DNA of 64,000 bases from Isoetes taiwanensis (GCA_021234155.1 JAJEKV010000063.1:776947-840946), one strand, 5' to 3'. Shown: positions 13,573-25,944, counted from the stretch's first letter. The notes: generated from the letters alone by a model not told the origin. Program-made: numbers and translations.

Positions 13573-14555
13573 TTGCTTGGCAGCCACATACCAAGTTGCA
13601 ATCAGGTTAAAGCTACAGAAGGATTTTATTGCATTCTTAGTATTTCTGTATGTTTCATTGTTAAAATTGTGATTATCACGTTGAAGAATATCCAAGTCTT
13701 TGGTTTTCATGACTACATTTTGTCTTATTCTTGCCCTCAAAGCATTCTGCCTTGAAAGAGTTTTGTAGATGATAATAAACTTAAAAGTAGCATATGTTGA
13801 CATAGATTTGCTGCTTTTACAAGTTGTTGCATCATCGAGCAGACTGTACAGTACTAAGCTGTTTGAGATGTATCTAAGTGTCTATTTCATAAACGAATAA
13901 AGTGTCAAAGATGAAGCCAAGCTTGTTGCAACATACTTGATATTAAAATATCCCATTCGATACTATCAGGGAGAATTTGAACTTATCAAAAATCAAAGAT
14001 ACCCAACTATCTATGGCCCATATGGAATTTATAACGGTTTGGAGCATTTGGTCTATTATTTCGAACATCCCCTTTCATCCTGTATGACTATACTCCTTCC
14101 GGCTTGTCAAATGATATTTGAAACACGTGACTTGGGAGTAAGCATGGAATGATGCCTTTGTTCTCATGGACTTGGTTACAGTTGGAACATAAACTATTAT
14201 GGCTTTTGCCAAATGGATTTTCAAATCGTCTTCCAAGAGATTTTAACATCCTCACAAACCCAATGACAAGGATGATGCTCATCTTGCTCTAGCTCTACCT
14301 TCACGGTTGGATCCATGTTCGATGAATATGGCACCACCATTATTATGAGCAACATGCTTATGAACAGGGTCCCACTATTGCATCAATCAACATTATCACA
14401 TGTTACATCACTACAATATTGAAGCCTTTAAACTTTATATCATGGTTTCTATTTCTTTTTGCTATTTTAAATTTCTAAATAAATAGATATCAATAAAATG
14501 TTTTTTTAATAGTGTCTATAATATCATTACAAATATTTTCTACTTCGCTCATCAA
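13572..14555. other. Unassigned repeat-unit sequence
   Basis: No gene recognised. Starts with a short third partial match to the 445-bp unit (GGTTAAAGCTACAGAAGG near 13,605). Equivalent to 35,070-36,058. Confidence 0.3.
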
Positions 14556-14894
14556 TTCTTAAGGCCTCCGAAGCCCAGGCCAATTTTTTTTAGGTTAACA
14601 CACAAACCATTACATCCAAAGACTCTAAAATTAAATCCCCCTTTGAAACCCCTTTGATTTGGGTGTATATTCACACGGGGTAGGGCAAATTTGAGAGCCC
14701 CTAAAATTATGTTTCGCGCATGTACAAAATCAACACCATGTAGTATATTACCTCAAATCTTATAGTATTTTGCAAATCTTGTTATACAAGATAGTAAATT
14801 TTGTACATGCATACCCCACAAAACGAGGAACTTTTATGTAACGGTGTAGATTAAAGATATGCCTATCCAATAGCTCGATGCCCTGATGCTCTCT

Positions 14895-15285
14895 AGATTA
14901 TAAAATATTCTAGATTGTTCTAGAATATTATAGTTCTAAAATATTATAGAAAGTTGTAAAATGTTTTAGAAGGTTATAAAGTGTTCTAGAATGTTCTAGA
15001 AGGTTCTAGATGCTTATGGATAAGCACCCCATTCTAAAATGGAAAGTTTTTTTCTTGAAAATTTGCATAGAACCAAAATAGAATGCTTTGGAATGTTCAT
15101 GGATAAGCACCTTAGTCTAAAAAAACAGATTTTTTGAAAAGTTCTAGAATGGTCTAAAAATGCTCTAGAAAATTATAGAATGTTCGAATTTTCTAGATGT
15201 TCAAGAATCGGCACCTCAGTCTAAAAATAGTTTTTTTGAAAATTGGCACAGATCCAAAAAGAATGTTCTGAATATTCTAGATGCT
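14895..15285. repeat. TTCTAGAA minisatellite, copy 1
   Basis: Irregular repeats of GAATGTTCTAGAA-like words. The best run is at 14,984-15,010. See 36,385-36,780. Confidence 0.7.
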
Positions 15286-15287
15286 TA

Positions 15288-15440
15288 TGGGAGATCCGAG
15301 ATCCTATGACTCACGCTACTTTTGATGTATCTTATGTGATCCGATGGTCTAGATTGATCTTAAACCTTTCTCCAAGTTTTATGGCTCACATTGTATGCTC
15401 GGGCCTTAAGGAGAGGCTTTAAAGAGTTTTTATATTCTAT
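15288..15440 (-). mobile_element. SINE body fragment, copy 1
   Basis: Matches the body of the SINE at 16,913-17,142 (the shared run ends in TGCTCGGGCCTTAA) but lacks the tRNA-like head. It is 5'-truncated and lies inside the TIR element. Confidence 0.5.
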
Positions 15441-15831
15441 CAACACCATATAGTATTTAAGCTTTGAAATCTTATAGTATTTTATAATCTTGTTATAATT
15501 GTATAGCAAATTTTGTACTTGCATACCCCACAAACGAGGAACTTTACGTACGGTATAGATTAAGGAATAAGGGTGAATATGCCTATCCAATGTACTCTAG
15601 TTGCTGAGTCACCCCCTGTGTGAATATGCACCCAAACCAAAAGGGGGTTTAAGGGGATTTTAATTTAAATGTGTTGGACCCAATGGTTGTGTTAATTAAT
15701 GTCAATGATAGTTATGTGTTGGTTGTAATGTCAATGGTTGTTATGTGTTGGTTGTTATGTGTTGGGGGATTTAATTTTTATATGTTGGATGTTAATGGTT
15801 TGTGTTGCAAAAAAAAAACTTCTGGCCTTAG

Positions 15832-16575
15832 AGACGCCACCCTCCCCGGATGTGACAAAAATTTTAGAATTCAAACCAGGAAAAAACTAGAATTCATTTG
15901 AGGCTTTCAAAGACTGTAGCTTTTGAATTTGATCACAATAAAACAAATAGAACATAAGTAAAAGTTACCATAAAGATAGAGCGATTGATCCCATTATTCG
16001 AAGTCATAAAGTTTGCAACACAAAAAAAAAACCCCCTGTTATTATGCTACATATTGTTACTTCCGCTTACAACTATTTCTCTTTCACAATGACACCATTG
16101 TTTATCAATCCATATGATTTTGAATGTTCCATCTCTAGCTCAAAGGTAATGCATGATTCAGCTTATGGTTCGATTAAAGTTCCAAACCTACAATATAAAT
16201 GCATTCTTGTGGCCATTGTTTGACTGATCTGCGTGACATGGAAAAGGGCGGGAATAATCCGCTTTGTTGTGCATAAGAATCCGTTTGTTGATTGAAGCTA
16301 AAGGTCGGCCGCTATGAACAATCCGTGACGAGGAATATCCAAGAGTTGGAAGCAAACAAAGGGCCTAAACTTGAATCTGCAGCAAATCTTAGGAAGGAAA
16401 CAAAAGGGGGTTTTGCAGCACTACATTGTAGAATCAGGAAACCAATACCTTGTAAAACAAAACATTATGCTAACTGAAGAAACATTAAAAAACAAATACC
16501 TTTGTAAGTGTGAGCAAAGAATCCATCTCGTGGTAGTAAAATCCACTCCGGCAATAAGAATCCAAGAGGGCAAGT
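15832..16575. other. Unassigned repeat-unit sequence
   Basis: No gene recognised between the TIR element and the CACATG minisatellite. Equivalent to 37,340-38,100. Confidence 0.3.
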
Positions 16576-16723
16576 ACACATGCATATGCACACATGCACA
16601 CACATGCATATGCACTTGCACTTGCACATGCACATGCACAATACACATGCACATGTATACACATACACATGCACATGAACATGCACACACATGCACATGC
16701 ACATGCACATGCATACACATGCG
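16575..16723. repeat. CACATG minisatellite, copy 1
   Basis: About 150 bases of alternating CACATG, TGCACA and CTTGCA words. All six frames stay open through it because the repeat contains no stop, producing Cys/His/Met/Val-rich low-complexity frames that are not genes. Copy 2 (38,100-38,241) is a few bases shorter. Confidence 0.85.
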
Positions 16724-16912
16724 CAGTGTTCATGCAGAGGAAGACAACAACCCTCGGATTGTTCCAACCAACGAAAATCAACGGCCCATAAAGGGTGCAC
16801 TCTAGAAATACTATTTAGTACACCTCAATGAATACAACAACGAAATCATAGAAAAACCATGTGAAAAAGCGTATAAAAATCTAAAAGTAACCCCCTGTTA
16901 TTGTGCTACATA

Positions 16913-17142
16913 TGGGAGATCTGAGATCCTATGGCTCATGTTACTTTTGATGTATCTTATGTGATCCGATGATCTAGATTGATCTTAAACCTTTCTCCAA
17001 GTTTCTATTGCTCATATTGCATGCTCGGGCCTTAAAGAGAGGCTTTTAAGAGTTTTTATATTATTTGGGACATTCGAACCCTAGTCATTGCCCTCCAAGC
17101 CCCCAATTCTAACCATTAGATCAAGCATTAATTCATTAAAAA
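16913..17142 (-). mobile_element. tRNA-derived SINE, full-length-like, copy 1
   Basis: On the minus strand it begins with an A-box-like match (complement of AACCATTAGATCAA, 17,111-17,124). A B-box-like match follows (complement of GGACATTCGAACCC, near 17,068). About 150 bases of body then share TGCTCGGGCCTTAA and GATCCGATG with the other copies. Pol III promoter boxes at the head of a short dispersed repeat are the hallmark of a SINE. Confidence 0.6.
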
Positions 17143-18466
17143 AAAGGATGTTTCAAACATACTTAAGGGTAAGAATTTAATCTAAGACAAAATTTTAGTA
17201 ATGTATGGTTTAGAAAGTTCCGTAATTCTATAGTTCTACAATGTTTTACAATGTTTTAGAATGCACTAGATAGTTCTGGAATAAATACTGCATTATGAGA
17301 CATTGCTTTATAGCAAGGAAAAACAATTTGGTAGATATTACGGTTTGTGTTACAAAGCCGTTTGGAGAAAAGACAGAAATATGGAACAACATTTTTTGGC
17401 GACAGCAAAAAGGATTTTGTAGTCTGATCAAATTGCATTCTTTTAAACGTCCCCACTTGGTCTTGCATGTAATGCTTGTCTTTATCAATGGTACACCAGA
17501 ATGTAAAAGCACAGAGAAATACACCAACTATTTATCCCACGTCGCTCCACCTTTTTATCATAATTACTTGCTGCAGAAGCAATCTAGCGTGTCTCTGAAA
17601 TAAACCAAATGATGCTTTAAGTTGAATGAGGAAGGAAGTATAAAAGACATACCTTTTGCTTCCAAAATTCCTGAATAGAAATAACAAACAAAGCCCCGTT
17701 CAAGACTACTTTAACTAAGGTCTTGAACTCTGCAATACCATACCTTGGCGGGTTGAACATGTCTAGTAGCCACTATGTTTTCGGTCCTGCCCTCTTCCTT
17801 AGACATGCTGTTGCCACTTCCGTCGTCCAGTTGTCTCCTCATTTTCCATGTTCTAGTATATGGCTGAGCTCCATCCCGAGATCCCGTGTCCATTGCACCA
17901 CATCCCTGAACCATCCCTGTCCTGACACAAGGTGTTGTCTGGCGAATGCATGTATTTCTATGGTTGACAACTTATCGGGGTTCTCTGCATTGTTGTTTTT
18001 CAACGAATATCTGATAGTTCGCTCCCATGCTCTTATCTCCATTGGTCTCTCCTCTCATTCTCGCATACCATGTCTTTGTTCTTGTGTATTTGTCCTTATC
18101 CCATGAATTCCTCGATTGTGCCATGGCCTGAATATTCCTTCATGCTTTTCCCCGTTTCCCTTCATTAAGTTGGGCTCCCCACGCCTCCGACCCGAGTATA
18201 GTTAATTAAAATGCCATTAGTGTACTAAAAGATAGGATTTGATACCCCAGTCGATGATCCTACTCCTATTACAGTAATCTTTTATCAAATAGAAGTTGCT
18301 GATTGCTGCTTGAAACCGCGAGTCTGCCCCTGAAAGTTGTCTTAAAAGTTAACAAAGTGCCAAAATAGATTGTTGATTTGAAACTTCGTAGGCGGTGAAC
18401 ATAGAATTTTTGGAATGTTTGAAGTACATAATAGAATGTTCAAGCCAGAATGTTCAAAAAGTCAGT

Positions 18467-19150
18467 CTAAAAATAGAAAATTTCTTTTAAGACTTGTAAA
18501 GAACCAAAATAAATGTTATAGACTATTTCATCCTCGAGGTTTGGTTCCGTGTATGTGAACGGCTTATGCCATGTCTTTGTCCCAAAGATCACTATTTTTG
18601 TCTTGGTAAGGTTCACTGTGAGCCCTGTCTTTTCACAGAATTCTTCCAGTATTGCCAACATCTTGTGCATCCCTCTATTCCTGGTGGCCAGCATGCCCAG
18701 GTCGTCAGCATATAGCATGACTGGTACCTTGGTGTTCCCCAGGGTTGGTGCATCTGTATGTCCTTGCTTCTCATTGATGAATTCCTGTAGAGCATCTATG
18801 TATATTCCAAATAGAGTAGGCGAGAGGGGACAACCTTGTTTCACCCCTATATCACAGTCGATAGCATTATCCCCTTGCGCCGTCTTTGCGTATACCCTCT
18901 GGTACAGGCATACAATGGATTCTACTAGTCCTTCCAGAGCTTTTAGCCCTATTAGTCTCTGTATCAGGTTTTCTCTAGGCATTGTATCAAATGCCTTTTT
19001 GAAATCTACAAAGCAGCAGATTATCTTCGTGTTCCGGGCCTTTGCTTATTCAACCAATATTCTGAACGTCACGAAGTGATCTGTGGTAGAATGATCTAGC
19101 TGAAATCCATCCTGACCTCGTGCCCTCAATTGTCCTATCTCAGTCCAGTT
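18467..19150 (-). pseudogene. LINE reverse transcriptase palm fragment
   Basis: The open minus-strand part encodes the core reverse transcriptase motifs: GVKQGCPLSPTLFGIYID, then VMLYADDLGML, where YADD is the metal-binding catalytic box of non-LTR reverse transcriptases. FDTMPRENL-like sequence precedes it in another frame and carries the upstream Asp motif. In an intact element this enzyme copies element RNA at the nicked target. Here it is cut off from its N-terminal part by the Mutator-like insertion at 19,160-19,878. The matching frame in copy 2 (near 40.1 kb) is broken. Confidence 0.8.
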
Positions 19151-19159
19151 TTTTAACTT

Positions 19160-19878
19160 TGGGGAAAACTACAAAATACCCTTATGTTTTGACGAATTTC
19201 ATGACATACCCCCTGAGTTTTTATAAATTTTTGTAATGCCCTTGGTCAACGTATTTGATTCTACAGAATTTTGTATATCATCAAATGCCCTTGTATTTTA
19301 CGTATTTCATATAAAGCCCTTCTGAATGGATGTGTTTTGGGGGCAAGGATTTGACATCGGCAGTTTTCGTTTTTGAATAGAAAATAGAGGAAAGATTGAG
19401 ATGTTCTAACCTGATGGAATCCCAGTGGAAAACCTTATTCGACCTCAGGTGCTTGAATCCGCTCTTCGCTGCCATACAGATATGAATATCTCTAAATACC
19501 TTCATCTTGCATCTTTTCAAGGGCATTCTTGAAAGCAAAAGCCGAATCTGCGAATCCACCTCCTCCAAAAGCCGTATAGTAAGACTATCTAATATTCTGA
19601 TCATGGCTCTCGGATTTGATGGTCATACTTGGAAAGAACCCTAATCAGATTATCAGGATAAAAACTGTATCATCTCTCATCTTAAGGGTATGTGGTGAAT
19701 TCTGTAGAATCTTAAGGGCATTTGAGTAATTAAGGTACATCTTAAGGGCATTTGAACAATTTTCAATAATACAAAATACTAAATACGTTGACCAAGGGCA
19801 TTACAAAAATTTATGAAAACTCAGGGGTATGTCGTGAAATTTGTCAAAACATAAGGGTATTTTGTAGTTTTTCCCTTC
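19160..19878. mobile_element. Non-autonomous Mutator-like element, copy 1
   Basis: Terminal inverted repeats of about 97 bp (19,160-19,256 and 19,781-19,878) share GGGAAAAACTACAAAATACC-type ends and TGACCAAGGGCATTAC. Both sides are flanked by the 9-bp direct repeat TTTTAACTT (19,151-19,159 and 19,879-19,887). Long TIRs with 9-bp target duplications are typical of Mutator-like elements. Removing the element rejoins the LINE reverse-transcriptase domain, which proves the insertion order. The interior has no transposase. A 107-codon open minus-strand frame at 19,281-19,604 is not recognised and could be captured host sequence. Internal CTTAAGGGCATTTGA repeats lie near the right end. Confidence 0.8.
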
Positions 19879-20019
19879 TTTTAACTTACTATCCAGTACC
19901 TTCCCAAACCATTTAGCAAATATGGAGTTTACCATAATCGTTCTGTAATTCCCCGGGTCATCGAGGCCGCCCCCTTTGTGTAGTGGTATTACTTGTGATG
20001 ACCATACGGGTATAATACA

Positions 20020-20800
20020 AAGATGGTCGCCACACATAGGCAAAAGTAATATATTGGAGATGGGTTTTGAACCAACTAGGTGTTGGTTGCAAGCCATCAA
20101 TTCTTTCCAAGTGCACTATTGCCATGATCATAGAGTTATGCCAAACATCTTCTCTATGTACGTCAAGGACCATTCGTGCACCTATGCTAAGTGGCATCCC
20201 TCATGCCCCCCAAGTGACACACGTTCACCTATATTAGGTGGCAACCATCCACTATTGAGTTCATGCAATATGGCACTATATATGGAGACATTCGAGGATG
20301 GCAGAACCATTCTGCGTCAATGCCAGTTACGGCCTTCTCGTGTATCTTGTTCGTCTTGTCTTGTTCTAGCTCTAGATCTTGTCGGTGATCTCGAGCCTTC
20401 TTATTCGTGTATTCTTGCTTTGCCCTTTCGGCCATTATACATATTATTCTTGTTAATACATTGATTCTAGTTTATATTTGTATTTTCTCATGCACTTCCT
20501 TGTATCTAGCCCATATATAGGCTCATGACAGTTTGAAGCAGAATCCTCATTCAATTCGAGCCAGTCCAAAGATTTTCTTCCATAATGGAGAATCAATTGG
20601 CAAGTATTATGCAAGAGGTAGAGAAGATTGCAACATCATTCTATCAGCGCTATCCCGAGTTGAAGAGGAATGTTGTGCAGCCTAATGCTGAGCAGAGACA
20701 AGTGCAGTTGGATGGTCAGCTAGCAGTTCACATCCAGTTCTCATGACATTACCATGTTGTATCTCCACCTCTTTGGTGCCCGTGTGTGTACTATCCAATT
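20020..20800 (+). mobile_element. Unidentified insertion inside the LINE, copy 1
   Basis: About 780 bases separate two colinear parts of LINE ORF2. They hold a TATA-like CCATATATAGG near 20,510 and an ATG at 20,585 opening a short frame that starts MENQLASIMQEVEKIATSFY. That arrangement resembles an LTR/leader followed by the start of a gag-like frame. No LTR ends or target duplication could be fixed, so the class is uncertain. Confidence 0.35.
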
Positions 20801-22889
20801 AAAGATATTTGTTACTAGATGTACAATCTCTGCTCCCACAAATTTCAACATCCTTGTTATTGGCCATCCTTTGTAAGGCCACCACCACTTCTTGAGACTT
20901 AAAGCATGGATCATGTTGCTCGTCGGGCATTGTTATTGGGGCAGCCCCTGTCTTATATAACCTATCTATGTATTGTTCCCAGTCGATCTCATCCCTCCCC
21001 GTCCCCTTGTCTTGCCCAGTCTTTTTCCTGACTTTCATCTGTGTCCAAAATTTCTTTGGCTGTCTCTTTATCATTCTGGCGAGGTCTTGGCATTGCAGCA
21101 GGTTCGTGTTCCGTTTTGCTTTTAACATCTTCAGATATTTAGTTCTCTCTCCCTGGTATTCTATCGTCCCCCTTGCTAGTCTTGTCCTTCTTTTCTGTTG
21201 CCTACATTCTTTGTCATACCAGAGTGATGGTGTGAAAGCTTGTATCCTGCTTGCCCTTTGCTCACTCTGAATTCTTCCCTCATTGTCTGCATCAAGATGT
21301 CGTTAAGTATGTTTCCTCTTTCTTCGGGTTGGTGTTCTCCCATTCTTGTTTGTTTATTTCATCTCTAACCCCTCGACGGAATGCCTCGGACTGTCCCTGT
21401 ATTGTATCATCATCATTGTTCTTCCTGACCTTCCCTCAGTCTCTGTTTGTTCTTTTTTTGGTTGTGACATTTTTACCTGTATTGGTTTGTGGTTTTCCCT
21501 CTTTCCTATCGTCCATTCCATTAGTTCAATGCCTGTTATTCTAGTGCTGCTACTTCATTCACTATCACATAATCTACTATGCTTTTTCCATGTATGTTTT
21601 GGCTTGTGAAGCCCCCCGAGTTCTCCCATCTCTGCATTCTATTACAAATTACCATGTCTGTGGCTGTACATACTTTGACTAGCATTTCCCCCCATCGCAT
21701 TAAGCTCCCCATCTACTTGTGTCTTATCCACTCTTCATGTCTTGTCGATTGTATCATTTGCATGTTTACTTCGTCATATACTGAGATTTGGGCCTGCTCT
21801 TGTTTTGTCCTTGCCTTAAAGTTCCCTATTGATATCAATGGGCCTCTGTCCCTCCATTTCATGATCACCTCCCCCAGTCCCAGTAGCTCCAGCTTATCAC
21901 TATTGGGCGGGTAGTAGAATCAACATTCTATACCTTGACCAATACCATTGATAGAAACTTCCACTTCTAAACTGATATCCTTTTCTTATCATGGATAATT
22001 ATACTTTAGCTCCTACCTTGGTAAGTATAACCATAAGCCACTTCTCCTTCAACTACAGAGTTCTATATCCAGTATCCTTCTATGTTGAATGGGCAATATA
22101 TATGCCAAATGGCAACTGAATTCTCGTAATTATTAAGTATACCTTCCTAGGTCGCTTAAATTCCAGTGATTCATATGGATCCAAATTACAGATACATCAC
22201 ACTCGTTATTCCAAACCTTCAACACTTTGACACGATTACTTATGTATTAATGTGATATTTAATGTTCCGCTTAGTCATCAACCCCCAGAGGAACTTTGCT
22301 TAGTTCAGTGTGCTATGCGTATCTCGTACTATAGTTGCCGCATATCGACTTCTGCCTCATCATATCTATATGTAAAACATTTATGCTTGTCAATATACCT
22401 TCCCAGGAGTAGGCGTATGAGTGCCAATGATGATCTACATAGAGCTACAGTACCTACCATGTCACTTAATCGGTTATTTTTCCTTAGGCCATGTTTAGTC
22501 CAAAATAGCTTGAACCACTAAGGTATATTGTTTTGCATAATCTACCTTGTTTCCTGCAGTTTCGTAACTCAACCACTTAAATTAATCTCGCACTTTCATT
22601 TCATACGAGTACAAGCCAATCAATTCAATCCAAAACAAAATCCTACGTCTCTCGTTGTATTTAAAAGGGTTGTTATGCAACCTATGCCACCTTCAAAATA
22701 TCCGTATATCAGATATATGCCCTGCGACCATTGGCCTCAGGCCTTTTCCATATTCGCCTCACCATGACGTATGCCGCATTCCGCATGACATAAATTCTCT
22801 CAGACTTATGAATTGCACATTACAAGTCATTTCAAAATTAATCACTTTGAAAATAACAACTTCTCTGCGACTTATACTCTCACGTTACC

Positions 22890-23740
22890 TCTTTAAGGAG
22901 GGGAGACTTGCTTCCAGCATGTGATGTGTTGCCCAAGAGCAAGAGTAGTCTTGATGCTGAGGACAACATCCTATTTAACGTGGGGAGAATGTGACGTTCT
23001 AAGTATTTATATGCTATACATACAAATACATGACATATCACCATGGGTACGTAATGGTACATTGGCTTATTCAAGAGCAAGAGTAGTCTTGATGCTGAGA
23101 ACAACATCCTTTTTAACGTGGAGAGAATGTGACATTCCAAGTATTTATATGCTATACATACAAATACATGACACATCACCATGGGTATATAATAGTACAA
23201 TGGCCATTATTGAATAAGCCAAAAGTTATCTATGTTAATTTGCCATTAAATTAAATAAGCTAAATATTCAAGATAGTTAATTAATAACTAATTATATTAA
23301 CTAATTAGTAATTAATTAACTAAGCAAATGCCACTTGGGCCAAATCGATTGGCCCAAGAGAACTTGCCAACCCAGACTAATCCAAATGGGAGCTTCCACC
23401 CCAATTTGCCCCAAATCGATTTGCGGGCAATTGGAGGAGGAGGAGCAGCCTATTCAACCAGCCGAGGATGGAGAACCTGAGAGATAAAAGATCTGGTTAG
23501 CTTGAGATTGTAGATAGAGATTGAGCTTGATTGTTTAGATGGATGATTAATCTCTTATTGATGTTCTATTTGAAGTTATGAATGAATTTATAAATTATGT
23601 TAGTTCTTCTGCTGCACCTCTTGTGCTTGTGGGATTACAAGGGGTAGAGACCTAAAGGCTACGTAGAAGTAGAGATGCTCCTAGCTAGAAACCATTAAAT
23701 CCCAATAAATGCAGCCTGTGCACAAGAGCCCACCTGGCTA
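22890..23740 (+). mobile_element. Ty3/gypsy 3' end and LTR-like tract, copy 2
   Basis: A frame reading SLDAEDNILFNVGRM then stop ends on a purine-rich tract (GTGGGGAGAATGTGAC near 22,980), the usual form of a plant Ty3/gypsy pol end and polypurine tract. The tract is duplicated about 130 bases on (near 23,115). It is followed by AT-rich LTR-like DNA with a TTAATTAATAACTAATTA run and the sequence GGGATTACAAGGGG. The 3' LTR end is not defined. Confidence 0.5.
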
Positions 23741-25510
23741 TGGATGTTATGTTATGGTTGAGCACCAGACAACGGACACAATGGAGATATGGGAGTGGAG
23801 CCTTGCCGTTGTTCCCTTAGTGTGCTAGACTTATAGTCGGTCACCGCGTGCGGGCTGAGTATAGGTCTGACACCCCCTGAGTCTCACAAGCAATGTTCTA
23901 TCGGGACGACCTAGGGGCTCGGTGTTAGCCTTTTGGGGGGTTTAAGTCAGGTATAGATGGGTGTCACCAGTGGCTTCACCATCCTCTAGCCACCCATGGA
24001 ACCATTGTGCTCCCTGAAGGGACTTGTCCCATTCATGCCTCATCGGACCGGGGAGATGCAACCTGGAGTAGTCTCATAGGGTGATTCCATGGGATTACAT
24101 CTCCGGAAGACTACAAGCATGCCATAACATGTTTCAGCCTATCTGCAAAGTGTGCACAGAAGGGGCGGTTGGAGTGGACTACCCTAGCCATTGTTCTATG
24201 CTAGCCAATGCCATTGTCATGACTCTGTCTGTTGATATCCAGAGACCCTAACCGTCAATTGACCCCTGTTTGAGCCCAGGGTAGAACCCTCATTTATGAT
24301 GCATTTCATATGCTATATGGGTATTATGCTGATGTTGCCTTTGATGGATGGGCCACCCTTCGAGGTGGTATATTATTTATGTATATGGTTGCTAGGTGCT
24401 AACATATGTGTACGCTTCGCTATATAGGATTTCCCATAGAAGGCGTGGGACGAATGACACCTCCGTGCCCGTCACCCAGACACTTGCCCATCACAAGTAG
24501 TCGGAGTCAAATGGGGGGCCTTTCCATGGTGATTGAGTTGCCATGGGAGGGGAATTTCTCGTATTTATATGATGGGGGCATCGTATAGGTCGGGAAGCGT
24601 CACAAAATGCAGAAAGCAGTAGTCAATTCATTAGTTTTGCGTGAAATAGCAAGATCACGTTGGACTTTTCTGCTACAGGAAACATGACATGTTGGTGCTG
24701 AGAAAGGGCACTGACTGTTTGCAACATCTGTGGCATTTCCCTCATTCATGCTCTTTTACTTATTGGTGTCCTCTACTCCTAAGTTTCGGTTTTTCCTTTC
24801 AACTTCCTTGATGCAAAGTCTTAAAACAAGAGACGCATTTGATGTTTCTAGTTTGTGCTTGCCCAAGTTTGAAGCCGGCAATCTTGCAGCATGTGAATAG
24901 TAAATTACTTGAGAACCTGCACTATGCAGTTTGGAAAGCATTTTTTCTTGCAGGCACTAGATCCAATTCAAGTCAATGACAGATTCGAACATTGAGATGT
25001 TGTTCTTCGGGGAGAGCTTGCCCCCCCAATGATGATCAACTTCAATAATAAGCTGTAATTCAGAACTATCACCCCTTGCATATTTTCTAAATCTGAGATG
25101 TAGTTTATGACATGTACTTCAAGTTTCATAAGTTTTATATGGCAGTGGATGACATAGCTATGACATAGCTGTTAAAATTTGCAGCATTGAAGAATCTAAT
25201 TATGGCTTGTGGCATCTTGTGTTGCATTAGAATCTAATTATGGTTCCCGCATTATATGTTGCATTGGAATTCTGTACATATTTTATAAATGTGGTCACAT
25301 CACATGCATTATGCTTGAGCTACCACCGAAACATTTAAACTTATCATCATGTGTTTTTATGCTATTCCTTAGCCAACTTATAGATTAGAATAACTAAATC
25401 AAAGTTTTCATTCAACTATGTTTTGCCAAATTAGAATATAAGACCTTTTCAGGATCAACTAGAATACCCAAGCTTCTTAGTGATTAATATTTAAAGTTTA
25501 CCTATGTTTC
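23740..25510. other. Unassigned repeat-unit sequence
   Basis: No gene recognised. Equivalent to 2,230-4,000. No conserved frame and no clear terminal repeats. Confidence 0.3.
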
Positions 25511-25517
25511 CTAATAT

Positions 25518-25943
25518 TAGGGCTCGAAGGGCCCAATTTCTTTTAGATAGATAGATAGATAGATAGTATTTTTTAATATATAACCAACACATAACTACCA
25601 TTAACAATAACTAATACAAACCATTATATCTAACGCTTTTAAATTAAGATCCCCCTGAAACTCCCTTTGGTTTGGGTGTATATTCACACAGGGGGTGACG
25701 TAGGGCAGCGAAAGCCCCTAAAATCGTGTAATACATGTACAAAATCAACACCATTTAGTACATTGCCTCATACCTTATAATATTTTATAAACTTTGTTAT
25801 ACAGTATACTTAAACTTGTACAAGCATACCCCACAAAGAAGATTGCTATCTACGATCTTGACCGAGGAATAACTTGCAAATATGCTTATTCGACAGCTCT
25901 CGATGCCTGGAGTCACCCCTCGTGTGAATATGCACCCAAACAT
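25518..25943. mobile_element. TIR/MITE-family fragment with GATA run, copy 2
   Basis: Left end carries GGGCTCGAAGGGCCC, a degenerate hairpin like the ends of 36,059-37,340, then a GATA microsatellite (25,544-25,566). Inverted motifs GGTGTATATTCACACAGGGG (near 25,675) and its reverse complement (near 25,920) match the same family. The right terminal hairpin is missing, so this is a truncated member. Confidence 0.45.
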
Positions 25944-25944
25944 C

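Larger units (their letters stand above)
14560..15832. mobile_element. TIR element with nested repeats, copy 1
   Basis: Equivalent of 36,059-37,340. In this copy the terminal GGCCCC..GGGGCC hairpins are garbled at the left and missing at the right, while the rest is retained. Confidence 0.5.
1..21531. repeat. 21.5 kb tandem unit, copy 1
   Basis: Colinear with 21,532-43,000 along its whole length; the offset stays near 21,475-21,520 bases throughout. Matching landmarks include the B3 gene (8,047 against 29,561), the CACATG minisatellite (16,575 against 38,100) and the Mutator-like element (19,160 against 40,661). Unit ends are arbitrary because the array enters from the left edge of the window. 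Positions 1 to about 17.5 kb carry many small indels and substitutions relative to copy 2; about 17.5-21.5 kb is the cleaner version. Confidence 0.95.
18480..22070 (-). mobile_element. LINE (non-LTR retrotransposon) ORF2, copy 1/2 junction
   Basis: Read on the minus strand from 22,070 downward, this is one non-LTR retrotransposon ORF2 that crosses the copy 1/copy 2 junction without a break. The endonuclease part (about 21,500-22,000) shows YYPPNSDKLELL, then GPLISIGNFKART (family form GDFNA) and HKPIQV. A linker follows at 20,799-21,128, then the start of the reverse transcriptase (VWSSQVIPLHKGGG and GNYRTI, about 19,890-20,010), then the palm (18,470-19,150). Two foreign segments interrupt it (19,160-19,878 and about 20,020-20,800), and several frames are broken. 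It is non-functional. Confidence 0.8.

Noticed and set aside
16421-16805. Several long overlapping open frames on both strands (Cys/Val/Met-rich or His/Thr-rich)
   Set aside because: They run through the CACATG minisatellite, which has no stop codon in any frame; low complexity, not genes.
18549-19079. 176-codon plus-strand frame
   Set aside because: Antisense shadow of the LINE reverse transcriptase.
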